A stretch of DNA of 64,000 nucleotides from Notospermus geniculatus (GCA_002633025.1 NMRB01001116.1:1-64000); one strand, 5' to 3'; shown: positions 42,890 to 54,722, numbered from the stretch's first letter. The notes: a model not told the origin generated them from the sequence alone. Made by a program: numbers and translations.

Positions 42890-43579
42890 TTAACTGAGAT
42901 TTTTCACAACACATCAGAAAACCACGTAATTATTAATTTGAGTTAAACTGATTTATGAGTTCCGGAGTTACTTAATGTATATACATGTAGTTGGAAACAA
43001 ATGTCAGTGTCGTCAGTCGGTTTCATCACGGAGGAAACAGAGCGACACTAGACACGGTAAGAAGATTTTGGACCGATTTCACAAAGGGTGTTTAATACCT
43101 GGACGCGTGTAACTTCACTAAATGCACACACTTCCACCATTCATAAATTTTAGTACTAAAATATCCTAAGTGGACAGGACTAGCCAGCATAGGAAGATGC
43201 TATTTCAACGTTTTAAGGTGAGCTCTGCCTACTGATATCAAAATTTTGTGAAAAATTGGAAATTTTCAAATTATCGAAATTTTGATAATCTCAAATATCT
43301 CAGCAACCACTCAACAGATTTTGATGAAACAAATGGCAAAGTCTTTAGAAGGTTCCACTCTATCAAAGCTGCAACAAAAGTCGCAAAAATTACATAATAA
43401 AAATGTTGATTTTTAGGTTTTTACTGACGAGCTATCACATATTTTCAAATATCCAAAATTTTGATCCAGAAATATGACCAACAAGATATACTTTCATTTG
43501 GAACAAACCGTGTTAAAATTGGCCCAGTAGTATTTGAAATATTCAAAGTATCAGGTGTACATAAACTAATGTCCATGAC

Positions 43580-44292
43580 TGTACAATCTCGGTCATAAGT
43601 TATTAACCACCGGATATTTGTGAATTACTCCGTGATCCTCCAATATTTTTTCACCAATTTTTGACGCACGGTAGTTAGACCATTTGTCCATCATTAGGCG
43701 TCAAGATTTTTCTGATCAATAGGCTGACTTCGGTTTTACCGCTGTTCGAAATTTGTCGGTCAGATTGAGATTTTCGGAAACTCCGCAATTCCTGAAAATT
43801 TTCAGCTGTAAAATCTCCCAGTGTCTGCATAGATGGGTCTCACCATCAAAAATTTTCAAAATATTTGATTTTTTAACTTAAAAATTGCGACTTTGTTGGG
43901 ATTTTTGCAATTTGCTTTCAAGTCCAGCGAACAGCAGTCTGAGATAATCAGAAAAATCATTACGCCTAATGATGGACAAATGATCCAACTATCATGTGCC
44001 AAAAATTGGTGAAAAAATATCGGGGGATCACGGGGTAATTTACAAATATCCAGTAGGTGGTTAATAACGCTGAATGGGTGAATGTCGTCCAGTCCTGATC
44101 CTACACACTGATTCCTAGCTCAAACCCCTAACCCTACCCCCAACCCTGAACCTCAACCCTTGTCACTGACCCCTACCCTAGTCCTAAACCTAGTCCTGGC
44201 CCTAACCGTTAACGCTAACCACCCTAACTCCGTAACCTGGGTACACTGGTTTAGACGACATTAACAGTTTTGTCGTTAATAACTTATGACCG
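43580..44292. mobile_element. ~700-bp palindromic element
   Basis: The left arm (43580-43720, TGTACAATCTCGGTCATAAG and onward) is mirrored by 43944-44068 plus 44284-44292, because the right arm is split by a 207-bp insertion. Words such as TTTTTTCACCAATTTTTG and CCATTTGTCCATCATTAGGC occur in both arms. Confidence 0.8.
44069..44275. mobile_element. 207-bp insertion carrying telomere-like repeats
   Basis: Flanked by an exact 8-bp duplication TTAATAAC (44061-44068, 44276-44283). The opposite arm of the palindrome shows the empty site. Inside, 44123-44230 is a degenerate run of CCCTAA-like hexamers (AACCCCTAACCCTACCCCCA and similar). AATGTCGTC lies near the left end and GACGACATT near the right, a weak inverted pair. 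Confidence 0.8.
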
Positions 44293-44977
44293 AGATTGTA
44301 CATGTATTTTGATTTCACGGAATTCTTTCTATTCATCTGTCAAGTAGTGTTTTCCTACTCTTGTTCCATACTCTGTATTTCATCACCATCTCGCGTTTGA
44401 TATTAACGTGATCTTCTCATTCCAAGCCAAAAAGTTTAGGTCGAGAACAACGTTGAGCCAAAATACCGGAGTAAAAGAAACAGCGTTACTTTGAAGTCTG
44501 ATAACCTTGCTTCATGTTAGTTTAGTCAAACATTGTCGAAATATGGGGACAAAAATTGGCCGATTGACAAAGACCATGGAGGAACAACCAAGGTTATTCC
44601 TCCATGCAAAGACTATATGTACAGGTGTGACAGGAATCAACGTCCTAGGAATGCAAGTACGCCAAACAGTAGCCCGTTATTGTAAGGGTATATTCAAATC
44701 GCCAGAGGCCTCTACAGCCATATCCCTCGGTGAACAATAAGACCGGACTTTGATTCCAGGGGGGACATTGATCCCTGTCACACCTGTATCTGCCTTAAAG
44801 GTGTTGTTGATAATATGTACACTCACCTTGGACTCGCGGATCCAATTGAAATCCAAATGACGAATCCATCACCGACTATCATACCGAAAAAGAGGATAAC
44901 AGCAGGACAATCTCTCTCCTCTGACGCGGTTAGATGACTGAATTAATAATTATTTTCCGTGGTTTTTAAACAGTTTT

Positions 44978-45455
44978 TCCTGAACATTGTTGTGTGATGA
45001 AGAGAGTGATCACTCAAATTCCAGCAAGAGACCTCAAGAGACAACAACTAATTACTACCAACAGACTAATTAACTCTTGTTAGACACTAATTGAAGTAGC
45101 AAACAAATCTGAGTGGCATCTGAGGGACAAAAGGTGTCATCGCATTAGTATGTTTGGATGATGAGTTTGGCCCTGTCTCCCAGACAGCCATGACAGCGCC
45201 AATGTTTATCCTGACATTGCTGAGTGATGAGTCAGTGATCACTCAAATTTCAGCAAGAGACCTCAAGTAACAATAACTAATTACTGCCAACGGACCAATT
45301 AAATCTTGTTAGACACTAATTGAAGTAGCAAACAAATCTGAGTGACATAGCTGAGGGAAAAAGGTGTCATTGCATTGGTAAGTTTGGGGAGGATGAGCTT
45401 GGCCCTGGTGTCATTGCATTGGTAAGTTTGGGGAGGATGAGCTTGGCCCTGTATC
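44978..45455. repeat. Tandem duplication with a nested 44-bp repeat
   Basis: 44978-45197 and 45208-45455 are diverged copies (GTGATCACTCAAATT, CAAGAGACCTCAAG, TTGTTAGACACTAATTGAAG). In the second copy a ~44-bp stretch beginning GGTGTCATTGCATTGGTAAG is repeated exactly. Confidence 0.85.
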
Positions 45456-45492
45456 CCAGAATACACTCTGCAGTACGAATTTCGGCGGCCAA

Positions 45493-45699
45493 ATGATGAA
45501 TGTATCATTGCTGGTGCCTTGTGAGAAGAAGACTGGAATCAGTTATGTAGGTACACGTACTGTAACAGCCTTGCTACTTGACGACACACAAAACAAATTA
45601 AAAAAAGGCATTGGAAACACAACAGTTGTTTACTATACAGAATTGAGAGGGAGAACACTGATCGGTGCAAACTGCAGATTTGTTGCATTTCCAAAGGTA
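45493..45699 (+). other. Open frame running into a gap, unproven
   Basis: The frame reads MMNVSLLVPCEKKTGISYVG through VVYYTELRGRTLIGANCRFV AFPK and then AAG-GTA, which could be a splice donor, before the gap. Composition is plausible for a protein, but there is no recognised domain or upstream signal. The part beyond is unsequenced. Confidence 0.2.
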
Positions 45700-46127
45700 N
45701 NNNNNNNNNNNNNNNNNNNNNNNNNNNNNNNNNNNNNNNNNNNNNNNNNNNNNNNNNNNNNNNNNNNNNNNNNNNNNNNNNNNNNNNNNNNNNNNNNNNN
45801 NNNNNNNNNNNNNNNNNNNNNNNNNNNNNNNNNNNNNNNNNNNNNNNNNNNNNNNNNNNNNNNNNNNNNNNNNNNNNNNNNNNNNNNNNNNNNNNNNNNN
45901 NNNNNNNNNNNNNNNNNNNNNNNNNNNNNNNNNNNNNNNNNNNNNNNNNNNNNNNNNNNNNNNNNNNNNNNNNNNNNNNNNNNNNNNNNNNNNNNNNNNN
46001 NNNNNNNNNNNNNNNNNNNNNNNNNNNNNNNNNNNNNNNNNNNNNNNNNNNNNNNNNNNNNNNNNNNNNNNNNNNNNNNNNNNNNNNNNNNNNNNNNNNN
46101 NNNNNNNNNNNNNNNNNNNNNNNNNNN
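45700..46127. other. Assembly gap (428 N)
   Basis: Run of N. Reading frames that cross it are not meaningful. Confidence 0.99.
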
Positions 46128-46488
46128 AGGCGAGGATTCACCGTTTTAGACAACACCAATCAATGACTCAGATAAATATCTGCCTGGAAAACCCCGGCAG
46201 GCTTGGCTCGGGACATCGTGACACAGTGTCTGATGAGGCAGAATTGACTAAGTACCCCCTCACTTGAAGTGTCCAGACTGAATTTAGCCCTAACCCCCTA
46301 GTCAGATACCCACTGGCAGGCAGCCTGCAACTTTTGGATACTTGTAGTAGGCGTGTACATGTAAGCACGCAGATTTTGATTAAAAGAATGTATAGAGTTC
46401 ACCATTTATTTATTTATTTATTTGTTTATTATAAGCATACCGCGAGTTTAATCCTTCAATGATATAACCAAACTAATTTTGTCGATCA

Positions 46489-46598
46489 GGGGCCTGTTTC
46501 ATAAAGTGTCTTTTAGCTAATGGTATCTTTAACCAAATGGAAAATGCATTGAAGTTAATGGCACCATTAGCTTTAAGTCACTTTATGAAATAGGCCCC
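46489..46598. mobile_element. GGGCCTGTTTCATAAAG MITE, left twin
   Basis: About 110 bp with inverted ends GGGCCTGTTTCATAAAGTG and CACTTTATGAAATAGGCCC and mirrored TAGCTAATGGTA words. It is followed directly by CAG and a second copy. Confidence 0.85.
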
Positions 46599-46601
46599 AG
46601 C

Positions 46602-46714
46602 GGCCTGTTTCATAAAGTGACTTTAAGCTAATGGTACCATTAACTCAGTGTATTTTCCCTTTGGTTAAAGGTACCATTAGCTTATACATGTACTCACTTT
46701 ATGAAATACGCCCC
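46602..46714. mobile_element. GGCCTGTTTCATAAAG MITE, right twin
   Basis: Second copy in the same orientation class, also bounded by CAG. The order is CAG-element-CAG-element-CAG, as expected if the second element used the first one's 3-bp target duplication as its site. Confidence 0.85.
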
Positions 46715-48171
46715 AGATTTCCACTGCTTCCTGTGTAAGCACGTTTCATTTTCTGTCGAGTCAAATCAATTTCAGAGAAACCCAGTCAACCTCAGGTTTT
46801 CCATTCTTAAGCTATTACTTGGCCATATTGATTGACATCTCACGAAACACCTTGAAAGGAAGCGCTTTAAAAAAGTGTCGACGGCACAAGTGCAGCAAAT
46901 TAATGTGCATGTTTAATATAAGTCTCCACCAACGATCCCAATAACACTGGTTACTAACTAATGGGACCCAAAGATTAAAACGGTGTTTTAATAACAGATA
47001 ATGCATGCCACAATGAACCCTGATTTCCTATGGGGCAATAAATGAACTTTATAAACGAAGGATCGATAAGGTTTGTCTGTTCTCTGTGCACGCAGTCAAC
47101 TCTCAAAGGCAGCGCTTTTTTTTAAATCTGCAAGTATCACAACGAGGCGAAAGGTTTGAGCACTCTCTGTAAGGCCAAAAAATGTATGTTTCTTGCCGCG
47201 CTCGCGTCGTTCCCGAACCCTTCGCATGGAATTTTTTTTCACCAATTTCAAATTTTCCCACTTCGCTTACTTATTATAATTGACGGTGGCCATGTTGGAT
47301 ATTTTATCAACCTGATTTGAGCTGTTATCTGCTATACCTTGCCATGTAATGACTACACACAGTTAACATGGTTAAGGTGGACCAGACTTTGTGCCCTATC
47401 TCCGCCTTAGTTAGGGCTTGAATCCTACGAAGAGCGGCCTGTGTGTACAGTACAATAGGAGGAGAGTGCCCTTACGGCATTTTGGTTTTAAATGAAGTGA
47501 TTACATGCACATGTATTTGTGTGAAAAAGAGAGAAAATCAGCACTGTGGTGACCTGTGCTGCCATCTACAAGAGGTGTAATAACCAGACGTGATGCTGCT
47601 GCCTGGAAAGTCAAAACTGCTCATCATGGATTTGACGGTAAACGATTAACAAATGGATTCCTAGCCATGAAACTACCCCTCTCCAAACACACTCATCAAT
47701 AAAGCAACAGACTCTCTACCATAGATGTAAAATTGTTGGGATCGGGTACCAGTCTAGCTTCTTCATTATCCTAATTCGTATCGGCTGATGCCTTGTATCA
47801 TTGCCGAGTGTGTACACTGGTCGTAAGGGACATCGTGCAGTGAATCTCTAATATTTCGGTCATTTCCCCATTGTCCTACATTCTACAGTAAATGACGTCA
47901 CAACTGGCAAATGCTCAAATACGTCAATAGTTTCCCCCAAATGAAAGCATATTCCCATTTTGGGCCAATTCCCCGTCGCAACAGGTCGGACAGCTCAGGA
48001 ATATGGAACAGCATTCCCTTTGTCCTCATGCAAGAAGCAAATCGGCCAATATGGATATTTATGTGATAGGAATAATGGTCCCCTGAAGCTATTGTCCGGC
48101 TACTAATATGCCGACGGATTATTGACTTAGTATCGGAGCAGACCCTCGCCCCGACTACAACCATTTGCACT
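46715..48171. other. No gene seen
   Basis: Unique sequence without a convincing frame. A TTTATTTATTTATTTATTTG tract lies just before this region, at about 46406. Confidence 0.4.
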
Positions 48172-48178
48172 GTTATGC

Positions 48179-48483
48179 AGGCCCGTAGCAGCCCTCTGAT
48201 GAGTGGGGGGTCCCTGGCAGGGTCGGATGGAGGATTGACAGAAAGGTTGGGTGCGTAGCTCGGCGGAGGCGGTAAGGACCTGAAAGTGAAGCCCAAACGG
48301 GGGGTCTGGGGGCCCGCCCCCAGGAAAAAAATGACAATTTAAGTGCTTTAGAGGCATTTTCCTGGGATCTGAGAGCAAAAATATGGACATATAAAATGGA
48401 CATTTGGGCCAAGGTATTTTTTGGCCAAAAAAGTGGGGGGGGGGCCTTGGACCCCCCGGCCCCCCCCCGGCTGCTACGGGCCT
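48179..48483. mobile_element. 305-bp element with AGGCCCGTAGCAGCC ends
   Basis: Ends AGGCCCGTAGCAGCC / GGCTGCTACGGGCCT are flanked by a 7-bp duplication GTTATGC (48172-48178, 48484-48490). The interior holds a GGGGGTCTGGGGGCCCGCCC stretch and long G and C runs. Non-coding. The end type resembles hAT-like MITEs of other invertebrates. Confidence 0.85.
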
Positions 48484-49204
48484 GTTATGCTCATAACTTT
48501 TGCGCCAACATTTATTAGTTTTGCCGTATCGTAAAAAGCAGCTGGTCATCAACTTTGCCTTTATAAATAGCTGGGGAGAAGGCTTCTGGTTTAGCAGACA
48601 TGACCAGGTCCCGAGGTGAAACGGAACATGAAAAAACTAGGAATGCATTAATGTTCCATCAAGCTTCGGTCCCCACAAGAGTACTGCAGGATGATGCTGT
48701 TAGCGGTTTATTATTGTATGCCGTGGTTGTGTGTTTGGACGACGTTAAAGTTTCCTTAAAGGGAGACATCCGAAAGATATTGCCCGGCGGGCACTATTTG
48801 TTTTTGTTTTGGTTAGCGTAGTGTCACCGTTGATTAACAGACGGCGCTGTGCGTTATGGCCCAGGCCCCTGGAGAGCTATCAGTGAGTTTAAAACACGGA
48901 TGTGACCAGGTTCACTCAGTCAAGACATGTTCAAGGCTGAAATGCTGGGAAATGGCGTCTTCGGTGTGCAGATTTTACAAAATTTCCTACGCAAGGGGAA
49001 CACCCCTCGCGCTCCCCCTCCGGCTCCGTCGTCAACGACTCTNTGGATGAAGGACAATCGCCCCAGACACAAGGATCAATGATAAACGTCTAATTCATCT
49101 AGATCATCGGCTAAGTGGAATTAATATGCCAAAAGAGCGTTAGGTTGAGCTATAGCGACATGATAGGCATGATGTGGTGGCTACCAATGCTATAGACTAG
49201 TTTT

Positions 49205-49995
49205 AAAGAAGCGCTTTACAGCTGATTTGATGGTGAGACGAATCCACAAGTGCTGTGCATATAAATTTATAAATGCAATTGGCTGATTTAATAGACGTTT
49301 GCTAAGCTAACCATTGGTTCCACCAAAAATAGATAAGCGAGCGAAAAATGTACAACTAAATTTTCCCCCAAAAGCCCCGTTTTCTGTAAATCGAGCCTTT
49401 TTTGGCATTAAATAGTTTATAACAATTAAATGGAAAGTACATGTACTTCCGTAAAAAACGGATCGTTAGGACCTGCAGGCATCAGGCGTGTATGTTACAG
49501 ACTATGTGGGAAACTGATGTGTCGCATCCCAAGTCTGCAAAATTGCTTGAAAACTGAATTTTGACAATTTGTTGTAACTTAATTAACTCCATCGTAATTT
49601 GTCAAAATAAACAATTCTTTCGCAGAACGGGAGCATAAGGGTTGTAGCTAAAACATTTTGTTGAAATCAATTAGTTACTTTTTTCATGAATATGTTAGGA
49701 CGCTTGTTTTCAAAGAGCGTCAATAAAGTCGGCATAGGTAGNCCCCCCCCGCCATAATATACATCCAAACGGGGCTTTTTGGTGAAAATGTAGGTGTACA
49801 TTTTTCGCTCGCTTATCTATTTTTGGTGGAACCAATGCTCTGCTTAGCAAACGTCTATTAAATCGGCCCTATATATGTCTATAGGTGAGACGGGTTTTCA
49901 AGCGCTGTGAAGATAATGGTGATCGTGAGACTGGTTTGCAAGCGCTGCGCAGTAATGATGATGCTGAGACCGTTCAACAAGCGCTTTGCAAATTG
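49205..49995. repeat. Degenerate GGTGAGAC...CAAGCGCTGTG array split by a MITE
   Basis: Imperfect ~42-bp units (GTGAGACGGGTTTTCAAGCG, GTGAGACTGGTTTGCAAGCG, GCTGAGACCGTTCAACAAGC) lie at 49882-49995. Related units on the far side lie at 49210-49258. The element 49281-49868 separates them. The frame across the right part (MRRVFKRCEDNGDRETG...) translates the repeat at first and is not recognised. Confidence 0.6.
49281..49868. mobile_element. ~588-bp element with GATTTAATAGACGTTTGC ends
   Basis: Left GGCTGATTTAATAGACG and TTTGCTAAGC, right GCTTAGCAAACGTCTATTAA ATCGGCC. Inner arms share CCACCAAAAATAGATAAGCG and TGTACATTTTTCGCTCGC. An unresolved base and a C run lie at 49742-49750. A right-end fragment is at 11299-11475. 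Confidence 0.8.
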
Positions 49996-50818
49996 GTGAG
50001 ACGGATAACGGAGACGGACGCTGGGGATTCGTTCCGGCCCACGCATCTCAAACAATCAACACGATTTCACCCCGAGAATGTCAACCGTGAACCGTTAGCT
50101 CAAGAATGTGGACGTTTGTATCTACCAAAGGTGATTTGATACGGACTCGTATTGTGTTTGCCTTTGAATGTATTTGTCTTGGCGCTCGACTGTTTGTAAT
50201 TATATCTTAGACTCGTCAAGCGTGGAATGAGATACGGGCGACGGCAATCAAGGAAGCTACTGGAATGTCTCTGTCTGATTCTAATTGTTTTCTCTGATTG
50301 ACTTTCACACTTGCAATCATCAGGAAACGACTTAGAAGTTCACCTGGACAGTTGAAGGAATTGTCAGAGACAGAAATTATATCTTTACATGTATTTTCTT
50401 TTGTTTGTCATTTGTTTTGTTGAAATCGACAATGGAATGCAGGTACGAGGGTGTATGGTCTGGAGGACCAGGTGTAAAGTTCCACAGTGTTCCCTTTTCT
50501 GAGTGTTTCCCCTCATTGTATGTGGTACACTGAGAAACGTGAGTGACTGATTTCTCTCTGCGTTCCTCTATTGAAAAGTCATGGTCTGTCTAGCTGTCTT
50601 TTGTATGGAAACACTAAGATATAGGAAGAATAGAAAACGCTAACACTGACATGCTGCAGGGGAGGCCAATCACTGTGCGACAGACGGATGCGTGGTATCA
50701 AAATCCAATCCCGACCGACCAACCTATAGACCCAGGTAAACGTTTGCATCTTCCAATTTAGAATTTTAAGCCCCTGTGTATTGACTTTTATATTATTTTC
50801 AAAGTGTTAGGCTAAGAA
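49996..50818. other. No gene seen
   Basis: Unique sequence. The 84-codon frame ending at 50139 is unrecognised. Confidence 0.4.
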
Positions 50819-50930
50819 TCCATTCACGCGATTTTCGTGCCGCGCGATGTCGCATCCTTTGTCCACGACCAACGCGGCGGAAACAAACAATGCTTTCGAG
50901 CGGCAGACGCTCGAAAATCGCCTGAATGGA
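50819..50930. mobile_element. ~112-bp palindromic MITE
   Basis: Ends TCCATTCACGCGATTTTCG / CGAAAATCGCCTGAATGGA, GC-rich interior. No duplication fixed. Confidence 0.7.
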
Positions 50931-51022
50931 CCGACCGCCTTCGGAGAATGCAGGCAGAGGTCTCTTAGCCTCGAACTGAGGGCAGAGCTCTAATGAATTC
51001 AGATAGAGCATAGTACATTTTA

Positions 51023-51053
51023 CACTACACTAACGTCGAACGTTAGTGTAGTG
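51023..51053. other. Perfect 14-bp-stem hairpin, 3-nt loop
   Basis: CACTACACTAACGT and its exact complement around CGA. Isolated, function unknown. Confidence 0.75.
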
Positions 51054-51081
51054 AACTGAGTTGAATGTAGTGTGGCTTTAA

Positions 51082-51292
51082 AGGACCACAGTATTGCTTC
51101 CCAATCCTGCGTTACACCTACCCGCTTTAAGGGAGACCTCTATTGACGACTTGGTAAACTACGCATGCTACTACGTGCATTGTAGTGTAATCATACATTC
51201 TCCAACACTGGGGCGAAAGGCTTAACTACAGTATTGGAGAACGGGTACCGGTGGCGCCGGCTGTCGACAGAAAGTGGCAATACCGTGGTGCT
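51082..51292. mobile_element. 211-bp TTAA-flanked MITE, family 4
   Basis: TTAA at 51078-51081 and 51293-51296. Ends AGGACCACAGTATTGC and complement of AGCACCACGGTATTGC. Subterminal GTGGCGCCGGCTGTCGAC is shared with the copy at 59802-60005. Confidence 0.85.
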
Positions 51293-51625
51293 TTAATACA
51301 GCGCCCTTCGAAGTGTCTTCGTCAACAACAAAATGAAAGATCCTCTATTTATGGACAGTCGCCTTGAAATCAAGCCTTGAAATCAAGGAACTCTAATCAC
51401 TGCCAGTCAATCTGACCTTTCAAAAGTGTCAAAATCAAACGATATTTCAAGTTAGATCTAATACTAAGAGACAGTTAATTAGGTTTTTAATTTGAAAAAC
51501 TGTTCTCGTTAGAACAAGGCGAGGCGATATTCATGAAATGAATCATTGGAGGATTAATAGTTTAACCCTCAATCACGATAATCTTTATTGCCTTCATGTG
51601 GAGGAACACCCAAGGAATGTGGGTA

Positions 51626-51864
51626 AAGTCTGGTTCAACCTAGAGGTGGGCCATTGGAATGCCAAGTGAGGCAATGGAACATTCAATTTTGACCACAATA
51701 TTTTATTTGTGTGTGACCCTTATGTAATGAAAACCACATTTTTATTAATAGGCACAGTCATCTGATTCATTATGCCATAACATGTAACTGTAATTATGTC
51801 ACTCTTGTCCCACTGTAACCACAAACTGCATTCCAATGGTCCACCTCTAGGTTGAACCAGACTA
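51626..51864. mobile_element. ~239-bp TA-flanked MITE
   Basis: Ends AGTCTGGTTCAACCTAGAGG and complement, followed by TGG-CCATTGGAATGC mirrored. TA near both edges. Confidence 0.75.
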
Positions 51865-51956
51865 TAACAGTTCACCCGATTCAGCTGCCTGTACGGCATA
51901 TGCTCAGGAACATTGTACTGAATGGTTTAACATCATTATAATGTACAGTATAGACC

Positions 51957-52096
51957 AACCTCGTTCCCAGGGGTCGTTCGCTTTCTGACAATATGATGGA
52001 CACTTCATCAACCCCTGGAATGAGCATTGGATTTAACGCATTTGATTCGTTGACGGAAACCATCAAATATACCCAAAATAATACATACAAGTAACC
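51957..52096. mobile_element. Partial family-2 foldback
   Basis: CCAACCTCGTTCCCAGGGGT CG followed by TTTCTGACAATATGATGGAC and AACCCCTGGAATGAGCATTGG. Only one arm is present. Confidence 0.8.
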
Positions 52097-52110
52097 TCAT
52101 CACATCTTAA

Positions 52111-52782
52111 AGGAGCTCGACGTCCAAGTTGTAAACAAACTGGTTTGTTTACAAACAGTGGCCAGCAAACTAGTTTTATTCCTTCGTGAAGGTGGCAGCA
52201 CCAGTAGCGCCCCGTGATCGTTGGTGCCCGGTCCAATGCAGCTCACATTTTGGTTCCCGAAGCTACCGCTAGAGAGTGCTGTCAAATGGTAGCTTCGGTA
52301 ACGGCCGGCCATTTTGTAGATTATTTTTAGAATCAGCCCGGGAATCCCCTTGCTGAGTGACCTTGACCTCGGCAAATGTATGCAACTGTCATAACAACAA
52401 CCTTCGACAATACGGTCGCACAAGGACAATACTTGAATTTAACGGGGTGCAATGATCACACATGTCTTCTAATCTGTGTCTGTGGCACTGGCAGGCCCCG
52501 CCAATGTCGAAAACATCGACAGTAACTCAAAAATCAAAGACTTGTCATAATCACGTGATCCAACGTTACTGGCAATGACGTAGCACCGGCAGTTTTCTGC
52601 CTGCCAAGATGGCCGGCCGATACCGAAGCTACCATTTGACAGCACTCTCTAGTAGCGGTAGCTTCGGGAACCAAAATGTGCAGCTCACTCACGATATTCA
52701 CGACAATAGGTGGCAGCACCGCAGGCGTCGCGTGGATAGAGAACCAGTAAGTGAGTGTTTACAACCTGGACGTCCAGCTCCT
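52111..52782. mobile_element. 672-bp TTAA-flanked foldback
   Basis: TTAA at 52107-52110 and 52783-52786. Outer arms AGGAGCTCGACGTCCAAGTT and complement. Inner arms share CCGAAGCTACCGCTAGAGAG and TGGTAGCTTCGGTA. The ~280-bp centre is unique. Non-coding. Confidence 0.85.
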
Positions 52783-52870
52783 TTAAGTACAAGTAGGCTA
52801 CCGGTACTATGCGTATCACGGTGTCAGCTGGTGGTTCCGTGGTTCTGCTTAGGAGTGGCAGACCAAGGGA

Positions 52871-53807
52871 TTAGTCCACGTCCTTATGTCGTTCTGCGGA
52901 AACATCATGTTAGAGCAAATCTGAACCCAGGTTCAGGACCCTTGGCGACCCAGCTTTCAGAAAAGTCATGTTGCCAAAAAATCTTTTGCCCGCAACAGCC
53001 GCTAGGGCGTTTTGAATTTTGGGAACATTACCAACAGATAGAAACATAGTACCTCGGAATAAAATAAGCCTATTCTTTGGAGTTTTGAAGCAGCGACGTA
53101 ATTGGAAATGACGTTTTATCTATTTTGACTCATTTGACTCATTTTTGTCTTAATTTATATAAAAACGTCGTCTCTTATTACATAACAACTGAAAACAATT
53201 AAGAATATGTCTATCTGATTCCAAGGCACCATATTTCTATCTGTTGGTAATACATTTATGGGGTGTAAATCCAACCGTTCAAAAGTTAGCTGTGCATCGT
53301 ACTCCCATTCTCCTGTACAAAGCTCAGTTGTTGCGTCCATCGGCGTCCAATGAAAAAGTCAGTTCCCAAAATTCAAAACGACCTAGCGGTTGTTGCCAGC
53401 AAAACATTTTTTGGCAACATGACTTTTCCAAAACCAGGGTAGCCAAGGGTCCTAAACCTGGGTCCAGATTTGCTCTAAATACCAGCAGGGTTATTTTAAA
53501 ATATGTATTGCGAAGTGTATTTGTTGAAAAAACAAATAACTGAGAAAAACGCATTTAAAGTATGTAAATGTAATGGCTTTTCTATAAAATAAATTCATGT
53601 CGTTCTAATATTGCACAATAACTCCTCATGAATTTTATGTCCTGAGGATGGAAAATGAATAAGAATGGTAAATAGATGCAATTGCAATGAAAATCGAAAA
53701 ATTGCCCTTTTTGCATTCTTAGAGCCGGGTTCATAAGGGTCCTAAACCTGGGTTCAGATTTGCTCTAACACGATGTTTCCGCAGAACGACATAAGGACGT
53801 GGACTAG
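52871..53807. mobile_element. ~937-bp composite foldback
   Basis: The outer arm TAGTCCACGTCCTTATGTCG ... AACCCAGGTTCAGGACCC (from 52871) is mirrored at 53733-53807. A further inverted match inside (53363-53480 to 52905-53030, with GTTGCCAAAAAAT and AAAACGCCCTAGCGG-type words) shows two related foldbacks combined. GAT is found at both outer edges. Confidence 0.7.
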
Positions 53808-54722
53808 ATACCCTTTCGTTATGCATTGATTTGACTGTGTTGGAGACTGTGCGGCAAATGTACGAAACACTACTCTTCGGCCAACAAAGACGAGTAGGTG
53901 GGGACAGCAAGGGAGGCCGACCGACAAAAGGTCTGATGGAAAGCAGGCAGGTAACATACACATCAGTACAAGGCACGCAGTGTACCAACAAAGGAAAGAG
54001 TTGAACGATGGAATCTGCAGTTTACAGAGTTGACCATAGAAAGCCTCGTAATAAACGACGTGACTTTCTTCAACACTGACCAATCAGAAGAGCAATTACG
54101 TGGAACATTTGACCTTGAGAATTTAGTGAACATGCCACGTATCACCATGATAAAACTACCCCCATCATGGTCAGTTAGGTCAGGCAAGCCAACAAAACCT
54201 CAGAGATGCAAACAAAATGATCCCACGAGCGGCGGCGGACGTGCTTACGTGACAGAACACCATTTATTGTATTTTTTGCCGAGATACAAAATGGTATCAT
54301 TTGTTCCGATTGGTTACGCTGGACACGTCAAGGCCATGGGTCGCTATGTTATCTCAGTTCTGATTGGACCAATTGAATCGTCCATTTACCAGAAGGCTGA
54401 CTCTGTAAATCATCGGTGAAAGGATGGGTAGATCAAAGACAGGGAATAGAAAAATTTCCACCGCGAAACGGGTTCAGGACAGAAGAATAAATTGTGTTTT
54501 ATGTCAATCGTGCCGTTCGTTTGACCTGACCAATAGACGCCGATTGTTTTCGAAAAAAATGGCAGAGTTCGGATCGACGGTGTGACAGGAATCTAAATCC
54601 GTTTTATGTCATGGTGCAGCGTCCTGCAATGATATGTATCTACCCTATACAAATGCAGCAAATGTCAGTCGGATTGGAATTCAAATATGGCCGCCAGTTG
54701 TCCATCTTGAAATAACAAAAAA
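53808..54722. other. No gene called; one 129-codon frame
   Basis: A plus-strand frame at 54030-54419 (TIESLVINDVTFFNTDQSEE and onward) looks protein-like but is within chance length, has no recognised domain and no splice context. Confidence 0.35.

Noticed and set aside
44123-44230. True chromosome end or telomere array
   Set aside because: The CCCTAA units are few and degenerate, and the block is bounded by an 8-bp target duplication inside another element.
45493-46267. About 200-codon frames across the gap
   Set aside because: Most of their length is N, so neither frame nor length means anything.
54030-54419. 129-codon plus frame as a gene
   Set aside because: Protein-like in part but within chance length and unrecognised. 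Left as a note only.
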